Shown here piece after piece: positions 9,262 through 17,566 of a stretch of DNA of 64,000 nt. Origin of the DNA: Echinicola pacifica DSM 19836. GTDB lineage: Bacteria > Bacteroidota > Bacteroidia > Cytophagales > Cyclobacteriaceae. A program made the position numbers and the translations under genes. The notes under the pieces were generated by a model. The model made no database searches, was not told the origin of the DNA, and saw nothing but the letters and a program-made list of their open reading frames with translations. How positions within the stretch are numbered: the stretch's first letter is position 1; each line of letters starts with the position of its first letter. The stretch spans positions 1 to 64,000 of the forward strand of contig NZ_KB890750.1 of the NCBI RefSeq assembly GCF_000373245.1. Reading direction: 5' to 3'.

Positions 9262-10206
9262 ATGAATAAAGAAGCAGAAAAAGTAAAAGTATTGATAGTA
9301 GGATCAGGTCCTGCAGGATATACAGCGGCTATTTATGCCTCAAGAGCAGGTCTCAGTCCTATACTCTATACTGGTGGTCAACCAGGAGGTCAATTAACCA
9401 TCACCAATGATGTGGAAAACTATCCTGGATACCCTGACGGGGTGATGGGACCACAGATGATGGAGGATTTTAGAAAGCAAGCAGAGCGATTTGGAACTGA
9501 CGTAAGGTATGGCATGGTCACTTCGGTGGACTTCAGCCAGCGACCTCACAAAGTAATCGTGGATGATAAGGATGAAATAATCGCTGATACCGTTATTATT
9601 TCCACTGGAGCCTCTGCCAAATGGTTGGGTCTGGAAAGTGAAACCCGACTGAATGGTAAGGGTGTTTCTGCCTGTGCTGTATGTGATGGATTCTTTTTCC
9701 GTAAACAAACGGTGGCCATCGTGGGTGCTGGTGATACCGCCTGTGAGGAAGCTTCCTACTTAGCTAATATCTGTGATAAGGTATATATGCTGATCAGAAA
9801 AGACGAAATGCGCGCTTCTCAGATCATGCAGAAAAGAGTCACCTCAAACCCGAAAATCGAAATCCTTTGGAATACCGAAACAGAGGAGATTTTGGGCGAA
9901 GAAGAGGTGACTGGAGTAAGAATAAAAAATAATAAAAGTGGTGAAGTTAGAGATTTGGATGTAAATGGCTTCTTTGTTGCTATTGGTCATCAACCAAACA
10001 CTCAAATCTTCCAGGACTTCATAGATATGAACGAAGCTGGGTACATCATCACCCAGCCAGGAAGTACCAAAACTAATATTGAAGGAGTATTTGCCTGCGG
10101 AGATGCCCAGGATCATGTGTATCGTCAAGCAGTAACTGCTGCCGGGACTGGCTGTATGTCAGCGCTGGATGCGGAACGTTTCCTAGCTGAACAAGAGTTG
10201 TCATAA
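9262..10206 (+). CDS. trxB: Thioredoxin-disulfide reductase
   Basis: 314 residues, normal length for low-molecular-weight thioredoxin reductase. It transfers electrons from NADPH through FAD and a redox-active disulfide to thioredoxin. Visible motifs: FAD-binding G-S-G-P-A-G-Y (14-20), active-site C-A-V-C (C138, C141), NADPH-binding G-A-G-D-T-A (155-160) and the C-terminal FAD motif G-V-F-A-C-G-D-A-Q-D. ATG 9262 starts the protein. It is followed after 8 bp by the M23 peptidase gene, so the two are probably cotranscribed, and bshB1 follows in turn. Confidence 0.96.
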   Translation: MNKEAEKVKVLIVGSGPAGYTAAIYASRAGLSPILYTGGQPGGQLTITNDVENYPGYPDGVMGPQMMEDFRKQAERFGTDVRYGMVTSVDFSQRPHKVIVDDKDEIIADTVIISTGASAKWLGLESETRLNGKGVSACAVCDGFFFRKQTVAIVGAGDTACEEASYLANICDKVYMLIRKDEMRASQIMQKRVTSNPKIEILWNTETEEILGEEEVTGVRIKNNKSGEVRDLDVNGFFVAIGHQPNTQIFQDFIDMNEAGYIITQPGSTKTNIEGVFACGDAQDHVYRQAVTAAGTGCMSALDAERFLAEQELS

Positions 10207-10214
10207 AAGCATCA

Positions 10215-11243
10215 ATGAAATTTAGAGTTTTAATTTTATCAGTGATCTTTAATCTGTGCATAGGCCTTACAGGTACCTATGCACAGATTTTTTCTAATAA
10301 TAAAAAAAATCAGGCCCCGCCGGTAATTTTACCCGATGCCCGAAAATTACAAACTTTTGATGTACAGGAGTACCTTCAAAATCTCCAAAAAGGAACCGAT
10401 TCCCTTATCTATAAGGATCGAATAGACCTTAGACGGAGACTTTCCTATGCCAATGCAGATACGCTGTCCTTGGTCTGGGTACCTACTTATCAACTGGCTC
10501 AGGTGTCTGAAAAAATCCAAATCGATAGTGTCTGGGTGACCGCCTACGAATACTATCAGTCTTGGGATACCCAGCGCATCGATAGCTATAATTTCAACCC
10601 AAAAGAATTTAAAGATACTGTCTATATCAAGCTCTATGATCCCTTCTTTGGGACCAACTGGAGTAATCCCCTTGATCATACTAAAATTAATTCGGAATTT
10701 GGATTTAGAAGATATCGCTGGCATCATGGGACCGACCTGGACCTGAATACTGGCGACCCTGTCTATAGCGTATTTGACGGCATTGTAAGGATGCGATCCT
10801 ATGATCGATATGGCTATGGGTACTACGTCGTGATCCGTCATAAGAATGGCTTAGAGACCTTATATGGGCACCTGTCCAAATTCAATGTGGAAGTAGGGCA
10901 GGAGGTACAGGCTGGAGAGGTCATCGCCTATGGAGGTAGCACTGGAAGGAGCTCAGGGCCTCACCTTCACTTTGAAGTGAGGTATCAAGGTTTATCCATT
11001 AACCCCACCGAGCTTTTTGATTTTTCTGTAGGCCGATTAAAGAGCTCTGTTTATACGGTGAGCTCCACCAGTTTTGAGCATATCATAAAAATGCGGCAGG
11101 CGGTATATCACCGCGTGAGGAGCGGCGAAAACTTAAGTGTTATAGCCAAAAGATACGGCACTTCCTCTAGGTCCATCGCAGTTCTCAATGGCATATCTAC
11201 CAATTCCATCATCAGAGTCGGCCAAAGATTACGGATCCGATAA
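10215..11243 (+). CDS. Exported M23 metallopeptidase with C-terminal LysM
   Basis: 342 residues with a signal peptide (1-23, ending T-Y-A-Q). An M23 (LytM) domain spans about 155-270, with the zinc ligands H170-x-G-x-D174 and the H250-L-H252 motif all present, so it is predicted to be an active peptidoglycan endopeptidase. A LysM peptidoglycan-binding domain (about 296-342, with V-R-S-G-E-N-L-S-V-I-A-K-R-Y) ends the protein. The region between (25-150) is unassigned. It acts in the periplasm, in cell-wall remodelling or division. It starts 8 bp after trxB, which suggests a shared transcript even though the functions differ. Confidence 0.92.
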   Translation: MKFRVLILSVIFNLCIGLTGTYAQIFSNNKKNQAPPVILPDARKLQTFDVQEYLQNLQKGTDSLIYKDRIDLRRRLSYANADTLSLVWVPTYQLAQVSEKIQIDSVWVTAYEYYQSWDTQRIDSYNFNPKEFKDTVYIKLYDPFFGTNWSNPLDHTKINSEFGFRRYRWHHGTDLDLNTGDPVYSVFDGIVRMRSYDRYGYGYYVVIRHKNGLETLYGHLSKFNVEVGQEVQAGEVIAYGGSTGRSSGPHLHFEVRYQGLSINPTELFDFSVGRLKSSVYTVSSTSFEHIIKMRQAVYHRVRSGENLSVIAKRYGTSSRSIAVLNGISTNSIIRVGQRLRIR

Positions 11244-11330
11244 ACTATTTCGCAGGGAATGCTGTTGATATTCCTGTTATTATAAGATTCCGCTTTAAAA
11301 AGCATAAGGGTCAATCAAAAACTACCAATC

Positions 11331-12047
11331 ATGAAATTAGATATCCTCGTGATAGCGGCGCATCCGGATGATGCGGAACTATCATGCTCCGGTACCATCG
11401 CAGCACATATAGCCAAAGGCCATAAAGTAGGTGTTTTGGACCTAACCAAGGGGGAGATGGGGACCCGCGGGACTCCTGAAACACGCCTTCAGGAATCTGC
11501 CGAAGCAAGTAAGATTCTGAATCTTTCAGCCAGAGAAAACCTATCTTTTAGGGATGCATTTTTTGTAAATGATGAGGCTCATCAGATGGAAATCGTAAAG
11601 ATCATCAGAAAGTACCAGCCGGAAATCGTATTGGCAAATGCTATCACTGATCGCCACCCTGACCATCCTAAAGGCAGCGAAGTGGCTTCTCAGGCCTGCT
11701 TTATAAGCGGCTTGCGAATGGTGGAAACAGACCATGAAGGCCTTCAGCAGGAAGCGTGGAGACCCAAATATGTCTATCATTATATTCAAAACAACTATAT
11801 AAAGCCCGATTTTGTCTTTGATATCTCGGAGTTTTGGGAGACCAAACTAGAGAGTATTAAGGCTTTTAAAAGTCAGTTTTATGATCCTAATAATCAGGAA
11901 CCCGCGAGTTTTATCAGCAGTTTGGAGTATTTCAAATTTATAGAGGCAAGAGCGAGGGAATTCGGACATATGATTAATGTCCAGTATGGAGAAGGATTTA
12001 CCGTCGAGAAAATGGTAGGGGTAAGGGATCTTTTCGACCTGCACTAA
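11331..12047 (+). CDS. bshB1: Bacillithiol biosynthesis deacetylase BshB1
   Basis: 238 residues, LmbE/PIG-L deacetylase family. BshB1 removes the acetyl group from N-acetylglucosaminyl-malate, the second step in making bacillithiol, the low-molecular-weight thiol used by many Bacteroidota and Firmicutes. Motifs: A-H-P-D-D-A-E (H11, D13, D14, zinc and catalytic residues), the G-E-M-G-T-R-G-T-P-E-T-R stretch typical of BshB1 (about 42-53), and D-R-H-P-D-H (about 103-108). It lies 87 bp after the M23 peptidase gene in a trxB-led group, which fits a thiol-redox theme. bshA and bshC are not in the window. Confidence 0.93.
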   Translation: MKLDILVIAAHPDDAELSCSGTIAAHIAKGHKVGVLDLTKGEMGTRGTPETRLQESAEASKILNLSARENLSFRDAFFVNDEAHQMEIVKIIRKYQPEIVLANAITDRHPDHPKGSEVASQACFISGLRMVETDHEGLQQEAWRPKYVYHYIQNNYIKPDFVFDISEFWETKLESIKAFKSQFYDPNNQEPASFISSLEYFKFIEARAREFGHMINVQYGEGFTVEKMVGVRDLFDLH

Positions 12048-12128
12048 AGAATAAATCAGGAAATAAGCTGAGCGCTAAAGCCTGCTAGGAAGGGGATTTC
12101 CCATTCTGTTTATATAACCTTAAAAAAT

Positions 12129-12165
12129 AAATGTTGGCCTTATTAAGGAGCCAACATTTTTTTTG
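12129..12165. terminator. Bidirectional terminator overlapping the pdxH 3' end
   Basis: Stem AATGTTGGC (12130-12138) / GCCAACATT (12150-12158), with a T-run on the plus side and an A-run on the other. The right half lies inside the last codons of pdxH (minus), so the terminator of bshB1 is partly coding sequence of its convergent neighbour. Confidence 0.75.
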
Positions 12166-12775
12166 TCCACTGATTATCCATTTTTTCATAGACGATACGG
12201 TCATGCAGTCTGGAGCTTCGACCTTGCCAAAACTCCACCAGGTCGGGCTGGAGTCTATAGCCTCCCCAATGGTCAGGTCGCTTCAATTCCTCTTTTTCAA
12301 ATCGGATTTTAGCCTCCGCTTCCTTTTCTTCCAAAAACTCCCGATTGGGTATAGTCTGACTCTGGGGGGATGCCCAGGCGCCGATTTGACTTCCCAGTGG
12401 CCGGGAGTGGAAATATTGGTCGGAAAGCTCGGTATTCACTTTTTCTACTAAGCCTTCTATTCTTACCTGACGCTGCAACTCGGGCCAGAAGAAGGTCAGT
12501 GAGGCCTGCGGATTTTCTATCAGTTGATGTCCTTTTTTACTATTATAATTGGTATAAAAAATAAAACCCACATCCATTCCTTTTAACAAAACAATCCTGC
12601 TGCTAGGTTTTAGGTCCTTGCCCACCGTGCAGAGGTTCATGGCATTAGGTTCAGTGACCTGAGCAAGAAGGGCTTCGTCCATCCATACGGCAAATTGCTC
12701 CATTGGGGACTCCTTTAGCCCATTGATATTAAGAGTTTTAAGACTGTAGTCAGTTCTTATTGAAGATAGTTCCAT
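12143..12775 (-). CDS. pdxH: Pyridoxamine 5'-phosphate oxidase
   Basis: 210 residues, normal length. PdxH oxidises pyridoxine or pyridoxamine 5'-phosphate to pyridoxal 5'-phosphate using FMN and oxygen, the last step of vitamin B6 synthesis and salvage. Visible: R-I-V-L-L-K-G (FMN contact), F-Y-T-N-Y-N-S-K-K-G, Q-V-R-I-E-G, S-R-P-x-x-S-Q-I-G-A-W-A-S, and the C-terminal W-x-G-Y-R-L-x-P and R-L-H-D-R motifs. ATG at 12775. It is convergent with bshB1 and divergent from the YqgE/AlgH gene. Confidence 0.96.
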   Translation of the reverse strand: MELSSIRTDYSLKTLNINGLKESPMEQFAVWMDEALLAQVTEPNAMNLCTVGKDLKPSSRIVLLKGMDVGFIFYTNYNSKKGHQLIENPQASLTFFWPELQRQVRIEGLVEKVNTELSDQYFHSRPLGSQIGAWASPQSQTIPNREFLEEKEAEAKIRFEKEELKRPDHWGGYRLQPDLVEFWQGRSSRLHDRIVYEKMDNQWTKKMLAP

Positions 12776-12868
12776 ATATTATTGCGAATTTACCTAGTAT
12801 AAAAGTACCATTATCAATTGCATTTATAAAATTTTGACCTATATTAAAACCCGATTACCAACCGAATA

Positions 12869-13441
12869 TTGATGGATAAAGATAAAAACATAGTTCCCAA
12901 ATCGGGGAATCTGCTTATTTCTGAGCCCTTTTTGCAGGACCAAAACTTTGTGAGGTCTGTGGTTTTATTATGTGAAAACAACGAACATGGATCTTTTGGC
13001 TTGGTATTGAATAAACTATCCATTTTGAAAGTCCGGGATTTATTGGATGATTTGGAGTTTTTAGACCTGGAAGTGTATGTCGGTGGTCCTGTGGAGCAAA
13101 ACACCTTACATTTTATTTATAGGGGAGATGCGGCAATTGCCGGGAGTGTAGAACTGGCGGAGGATTTATATTGGGGAGGTGATTTTGATGAGTTTGTTAC
13201 AAAATATAAACTTGGCCAATTGGATTTGGATAATTTCAGGTTTTTTATTGGCTATTCCGGTTGGGCAGAGGGGCAGTTGGAGAGTGAGTTAAATGATAAA
13301 ACATGGATAGTCAGTGACCATGTGGATTCGAAGGCCATATTTCAGTCCTCTCCGGAAGACTTATGGCGGGTAGCTCTCAAAAAGATGGGCGGAGATTTTC
13401 AGGCCATTGCAAATTATCCCATCGATCCACGATTAAATTAA
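12869..13441 (+). CDS. YqgE/AlgH family (UPF0301) protein
   Basis: 190 residues, the usual size. It has the UPF0301 hallmarks: G-N-L-L-I-S-E-P-F near the start, the E-H-G-S-F-G-L-V-L-N-K motif (about 41-51), Y-V-G-G-P-V (about 70-75) and F-I-G-Y-S-G-W-A-E-G-Q-L-E-S-E-L (about 128-143). The family is widespread and its biochemical function is unsettled. The first two in-frame Met codons are adjacent (12869 and 12872), so the start is uncertain by one residue. Divergent from pdxH, with the DUF349 gene following 55 bp downstream. Confidence 0.92.
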   Translation: MMDKDKNIVPKSGNLLISEPFLQDQNFVRSVVLLCENNEHGSFGLVLNKLSILKVRDLLDDLEFLDLEVYVGGPVEQNTLHFIYRGDAAIAGSVELAEDLYWGGDFDEFVTKYKLGQLDLDNFRFFIGYSGWAEGQLESELNDKTWIVSDHVDSKAIFQSSPEDLWRVALKKMGGDFQAIANYPIDPRLN

Positions 13442-13496
13442 ATTATTTATTACTTTTGTTTAAAGCATATTTGGTAAGAAGTATTCATAGGATATT

Positions 13497-15359
13497 ATGG
13501 AGAACGATAAGGAAATCTCAGAAGAAAATAAGGTGACCCAAGCCGCAGAAGTGCAGGCGCAAGAGGGTATTAATCAAGAACCTGAAAAAGCACCAGAATC
13601 TCACGAAGAGGAATCTTCAGGAGAAGACGATTCACATGAGGAGGATCTTCATGTAGATTACGGTAATTTTAACAAAAAGCAACTGCTTGGCGCCATCAAG
13701 GAATTGTTGGAAAAAGGAGATTTTGTTAAAAATGATCATCAGGCGAATGATATTAAAACCCATTATGAGGAAGATCACTTTAATAAAGAAAAAGAAGCTG
13801 CCCTCAAAGGCTTCGTAAAGGAAGGAGGCAGCCCTGATGATTTTTTCTATCGCCAGTCCGATGACGATAAATTATTCTTTGCTTCATACGGTGAATTTAA
13901 AAATCGTAGATCCCAGCAGCTGAAGCAGTTGGAAGAGAATAAGGAAAAAAACCTTTTTGCTAAGAATAATATCCTTGAAAGACTCCGTGAATTAGTCGAT
14001 GGAGAGGAGACGACTCATAGTATTTCCACGATTAAGGATATTCAGAAAGAATGGAAAGAGATAGGGCCCGTTCCCGGATCTCAAAATAAGAGCCTTTGGG
14101 CCTCCTATAATGCGCTTATGGATCGCTTCTATGACAATAGGAGTATCTATTTTGAGCTTAAGGAGCTCGACAGGAAGAAAAACCTGGAAAGCAAGCTAGA
14201 ACTCTGTGCTAAGGCTGAGGCACTCAGCGAGGAAGCTGATCTCAGGACAGCCATCAGAAGCCTTAACGAGCTTCACGAGGAATTTAAGCATATCGGACCT
14301 GTACCTAGGGAAGATCAGGAAGTGATTTGGCAGCGTTTCAAATCGGCCTCTGATGCGGTATATGCTAAGCGTAAAGCCTACTATGAGAGCCAAAAAGAGG
14401 TTTTTAAGGAAAATCAAGATAAAAAAGAAGCCTTGATCACTAAGCTGGACGAGTTTACTGACTTCAAAGCCAATAGAATCAAGGAGTGGAATGCTAAAAC
14501 TAAAGAAATATTAGAAATCCAAAAGGGTTGGGAAGCCATAGGCCCTGTACCTCGTGAGAGTGGTAGAGATATCAACAGAGCCTTTTGGGGACATTTTAAG
14601 CAGTTCTTCCACAATAAAAATCAGTTCTTCAAGGAGCTTGATGAAATCCGAAGAGTCAATAAAGAAAAGGCGGAGGAACTTATCCTTGCAGCTGAATCCA
14701 TAAAAGAGAGTACCGATTGGCAGGCCACTTCCAATGCACTAATCAAGCTGCAGCAGGAGTGGAAGAAACTGGGACCCACGCCTGAGAAGGTTCGTGATGA
14801 GCTTTATCGTCGATTTAAGGGGGCATGTGATACCTTCTTTGACAATAGAAGACAGGCGAATAAAGAAATCAATAAGGAGTTTGAAGATAATCTAGCTAAG
14901 AAAGAGGCCATCTGTGAGGAAATTAAAGCCTTGCCAGGGACGGAGCATCTGACTATGGAGAATCTGGAATCCTTGATTGAAGAGTTTAATAGCATTGGCT
15001 TTGTTCCCCGTAAGAATATCAAGGATATAGCTGCCAAATTTAACGAGGCAGTGGAGTCTTGTGTTTCTGTGATGGATACAGACGGTGATAATAGAGAGGA
15101 ATTCCTCTTCCGTCTAAACCTCAATAAACTCCAGGCTGATCCAAATAGCGATCGTGTACTCAGCAAGAAAGAACATGGAATCAGAAAGCAAATTTCTGAT
15201 TTGGAAAATAATATTGCACTTTGGAATAACAACCTTGCCTTCTTTGCATCCAGCAGAACAGCGGATAAATTAAAAGATCAATTCGATGAAAAGATCAGTA
15301 AAGCAGAGGCGGAAATTGAAAAGCTTAAGAAAAAACTTTCAATTTTAAGAGAATTTTAA
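13497..15359 (+). CDS. DUF349 multi-repeat coiled-coil protein
   Basis: 620 residues. After an acidic, disordered N-terminus (about 1-55) come five DUF349 repeats, each marked by a W/F-x-x-I/L-G-P/F-x-P motif: I-G-P-V-P-G near 186, I-G-P-V-P-R near 264, I-G-P-V-P-R near 350, L-G-P-T-P-E near 425 and I-G-F-V-P-R near 503. The last 60 residues form a coiled coil. No signal peptide, so it is cytoplasmic. The function of DUF349 is not established, though such proteins are conserved across Bacteroidota. A possible -7 element TACTTTTG lies at 13451-13458. A terminator follows the stop. Confidence 0.9.
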   Translation: MENDKEISEENKVTQAAEVQAQEGINQEPEKAPESHEEESSGEDDSHEEDLHVDYGNFNKKQLLGAIKELLEKGDFVKNDHQANDIKTHYEEDHFNKEKEAALKGFVKEGGSPDDFFYRQSDDDKLFFASYGEFKNRRSQQLKQLEENKEKNLFAKNNILERLRELVDGEETTHSISTIKDIQKEWKEIGPVPGSQNKSLWASYNALMDRFYDNRSIYFELKELDRKKNLESKLELCAKAEALSEEADLRTAIRSLNELHEEFKHIGPVPREDQEVIWQRFKSASDAVYAKRKAYYESQKEVFKENQDKKEALITKLDEFTDFKANRIKEWNAKTKEILEIQKGWEAIGPVPRESGRDINRAFWGHFKQFFHNKNQFFKELDEIRRVNKEKAEELILAAESIKESTDWQATSNALIKLQQEWKKLGPTPEKVRDELYRRFKGACDTFFDNRRQANKEINKEFEDNLAKKEAICEEIKALPGTEHLTMENLESLIEEFNSIGFVPRKNIKDIAAKFNEAVESCVSVMDTDGDNREEFLFRLNLNKLQADPNSDRVLSKKEHGIRKQISDLENNIALWNNNLAFFASSRTADKLKDQFDEKISKAEAEIEKLKKKLSILREF

Positions 15360-15372
15360 GTCGCTAATAATT

Positions 15373-15404
15373 AGGAGGATAGTTTTATCCTCCTTTATTT
15401 TTTT
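15373..15404 (+). terminator. Terminator after the DUF349 gene
   Basis: Perfect 8-bp stem AGGAGGAT / ATCCTCCT with an AGTTTT loop, followed by TTATTTTTTT. Confidence 0.85.
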
Positions 15405-15413
15405 GTTTTTAAG

Positions 15414-15444
15414 TTTGTCTGGTAATATCAAAGCCCTATATTTG
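15414..15444 (+). promoter_or_regulatory. tRNA-Thr promoter (Bacteroidota sigma type)
   Basis: TTTG at 15414-15417, exactly 19 nt of spacer, then TATATTTG at 15437-15444. This matches the consensus TTTG-N19-TAnnTTTG without a mismatch. It lies about 85 bp upstream of the first tRNA-Thr. Confidence 0.75.
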
Positions 15445-15530
15445 CACTCGCAATACGGCAATAATAAGCTTCTAATTACAGTGTTTCAAATTATTTTTGA
15501 GCCTGATTGGAAGAAATAATTGTCTTAAAA

Positions 15531-15603
<73 letters not shown>

Positions 15604-15648
15604 CATCTTGATGAAATAAACGATTTCATTATACAATTTTATTATTAA

Positions 15649-15721
<73 letters not shown>

Positions 15722-15729
15722 CTTATATT

Positions 15730-15768
15730 ATCCACTTACGTGCTATATTCGTAAGTGGATTTTTTTTT
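15730..15768 (+). terminator. Terminator of the tRNA-Thr pair
   Basis: Perfect 11-bp stem ATCCACTTACG / CGTAAGTGGAT with a 9-nt loop and a run of T after it. Confidence 0.9.
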
Positions 15769-16017
15769 GATCGATAATAAGAGTACGCCTCCATTTCAAA
15801 ACCGCGAATTTCCCCCAAAATGAACTTCAAAGCGAGGATCCGTGAAGTCCTTTATCGCAATCACCCTGCCCCAATCTTATGTGAAATAAAAGTAAATAGT
15901 TTCAAATCCTTGTGTAAATTATAGGGATAAGTTTAATTTGTAGAAGGGCATTGGCATTGAAGTTTAGAATCAATATTGGCTCAATGCTTATTTTTACTCA
16001 CATCAACTATAGAAATT

Positions 16018-17025
16018 TTGAACAGACGAAAATTCATGGGGCATATCGGAGCAGTTTCCACCGCGTCTATGTTGCCTTTTACCTCCCTTGCTTTTGAGCC
16101 GTCAACCTCTTTATCGGAAAGGGCTGCGACCTTACGTTTTGGTATTGTTTCCGATGTGCATAAGGATTTGATTCCAGATGCTAATGAGCGGTTGGAAAAA
16201 TTTATAGATAAAGCCAGGAGGGAAAATGTTGACTTTATAATTCAACTTGGGGATTTCTGCATGGGCGATCCTAAGAATAAAGACTTCCTGTCCATTTGGG
16301 AGAGCTTCAAAGGACCAAAATATCATGTCTTAGGTAACCATGACATGGATAAGAATTCCAAATCAGAAATGTTAGATTTCTGGGGAATGCCCAAAACGCA
16401 TTATTCTTTTGATAGGCATGGCATTCATTTTATCGTGTTGGATGCTAATTTCCTGTATCAGGATGGGAAGTTTACCGATTATGATAAGGCCAATTTCTAT
16501 GTGGATTCCAGTCTGAGAACTTATGTCAATGACGAGCAAATTGAATGGTTTAAAGGGGAAATAGAGCAGACTAAACTACCCACTATCGTTTTTTCTCATC
16601 AAAGCTTATGGCATTACCAATGGGGTGTGACGAACCGCCTGGCCATACAACAAATTATGGAAATGAATTCTGATAAAATCATTTGTTGCATGAATGGTCA
16701 CAATCACATTGATTTTCATCGCCATCAAAATGGAATAGATTATATCGAAATAAATAGCATGTCCTACCAATGGATGGATGATAAATACCGAAGTACAGCC
16801 CATTACCCTAAAGAGTTCTACGAAAATTATGGGTCCCTGCCAAATATTGCCCCTTATAAAGATCCGCTATTTGCATTCGCCACCGTTGATCCCGCGGGGT
16901 CATTTATGATTGATGGAGTCAAGAGTGAGTGGGTACACCCTTCTCTGGCAGAAATGGGAATGCCCTCTCGCATCTATGGACTAGAATACTCTGCGACCAT
17001 GTCTGATTATCAACTTAAATTTTAG
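16018..17025 (+). CDS. Exported calcineurin-like metallophosphoesterase (possible Tat substrate)
   Basis: 335 residues from TTG 16018. The metallophosphoesterase motifs are in order: I-V-S-D-V-H (D-x-H), G-D-F-C (G-D), G-N-H-D (G-N-H-D/E), S-H-Q-S and N-G-H-N-H-I-D (G-H-x-H), so a two-metal active site is predicted. Substrate unknown. The start is uncertain. TTG 16018 gives N-R-R-K-F-M followed by a hydrophobic stretch, a good twin-arginine signal. ATG 16036 would drop the arginines. TTG 15976 is also in frame. The signal suggests folded export with metals loaded in the cytoplasm, which is inference. A hairpin terminator lies 120 bp downstream. Confidence 0.82.
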   Translation: MNRRKFMGHIGAVSTASMLPFTSLAFEPSTSLSERAATLRFGIVSDVHKDLIPDANERLEKFIDKARRENVDFIIQLGDFCMGDPKNKDFLSIWESFKGPKYHVLGNHDMDKNSKSEMLDFWGMPKTHYSFDRHGIHFIVLDANFLYQDGKFTDYDKANFYVDSSLRTYVNDEQIEWFKGEIEQTKLPTIVFSHQSLWHYQWGVTNRLAIQQIMEMNSDKIICCMNGHNHIDFHRHQNGIDYIEINSMSYQWMDDKYRSTAHYPKEFYENYGSLPNIAPYKDPLFAFATVDPAGSFMIDGVKSEWVHPSLAEMGMPSRIYGLEYSATMSDYQLKF

Positions 17026-17566
17026 GGATATTTCCTTGATCAAAGGTCAGGAGGGCTGCCTTATAAGAACATCTAGCTTTCCATCCTTTTTCTACAGCCT
17101 GCTATTATAAACCATCTATCATGGACCGCACAATTATTAGCCGACTATCTTGGTGAGTTTGCTTTATACTCATCAAGATAGTTTTGAACTATCATTTTTT
17201 AACCTTATGAATTTTTTGTAGGTGTATCGAGAGGCTATTTTCTCTTAAATGAACCTTAATGAAGTAAATTAGCTCCAACATTACCTAAACCGCTTCGACT
17301 TGTACTCCCTAATCATTAGTTAGGCTTGAAATGGAAAATAATAGAAAAATGAAATAAGGGTGCTGGAACCATAAGTCATCATAGGCATAGTCCATATATT
17401 GACGACCTTCAGACAGAATAAGATAGCCCTTAAAATCAAAAGCATAGAGGAGCTTGATTGCTCAGCCTGGCTTGCGAGGCATAACGTCTTATTCGGAGGG
17501 TAGGATCATTTTCTATTAAAATGAGCGCTAGTTATCTGCTTTTGGATCAGGCTTATTGACGCAGAC
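17026..17566. other. Intergenic region between convergent genes
   Basis: No supported gene. It contains the terminator at 17144-17186. A 49-codon minus-strand open frame around 17310-17460 has a slightly protein-like composition (D-Y-A-Y-D-D-L-W-F-Q-H-P-Y-F) but no start codon upstream and no known family, so it is not called. Confidence 0.5.
17144..17186 (+). terminator. Terminator after the phosphoesterase
   Basis: 14-bp stem ACTATCTTGGTGAG / CTCATCAAGATAGT with one G-U pair, an 11-nt loop and a short T-run. Confidence 0.65.

Noticed and set aside
17310..17465. Minus-strand 49-codon open frame with aromatic-rich peptide
   Set aside because: No start codon, preceded directly by a stop, no family match, and no second frame that continues it.
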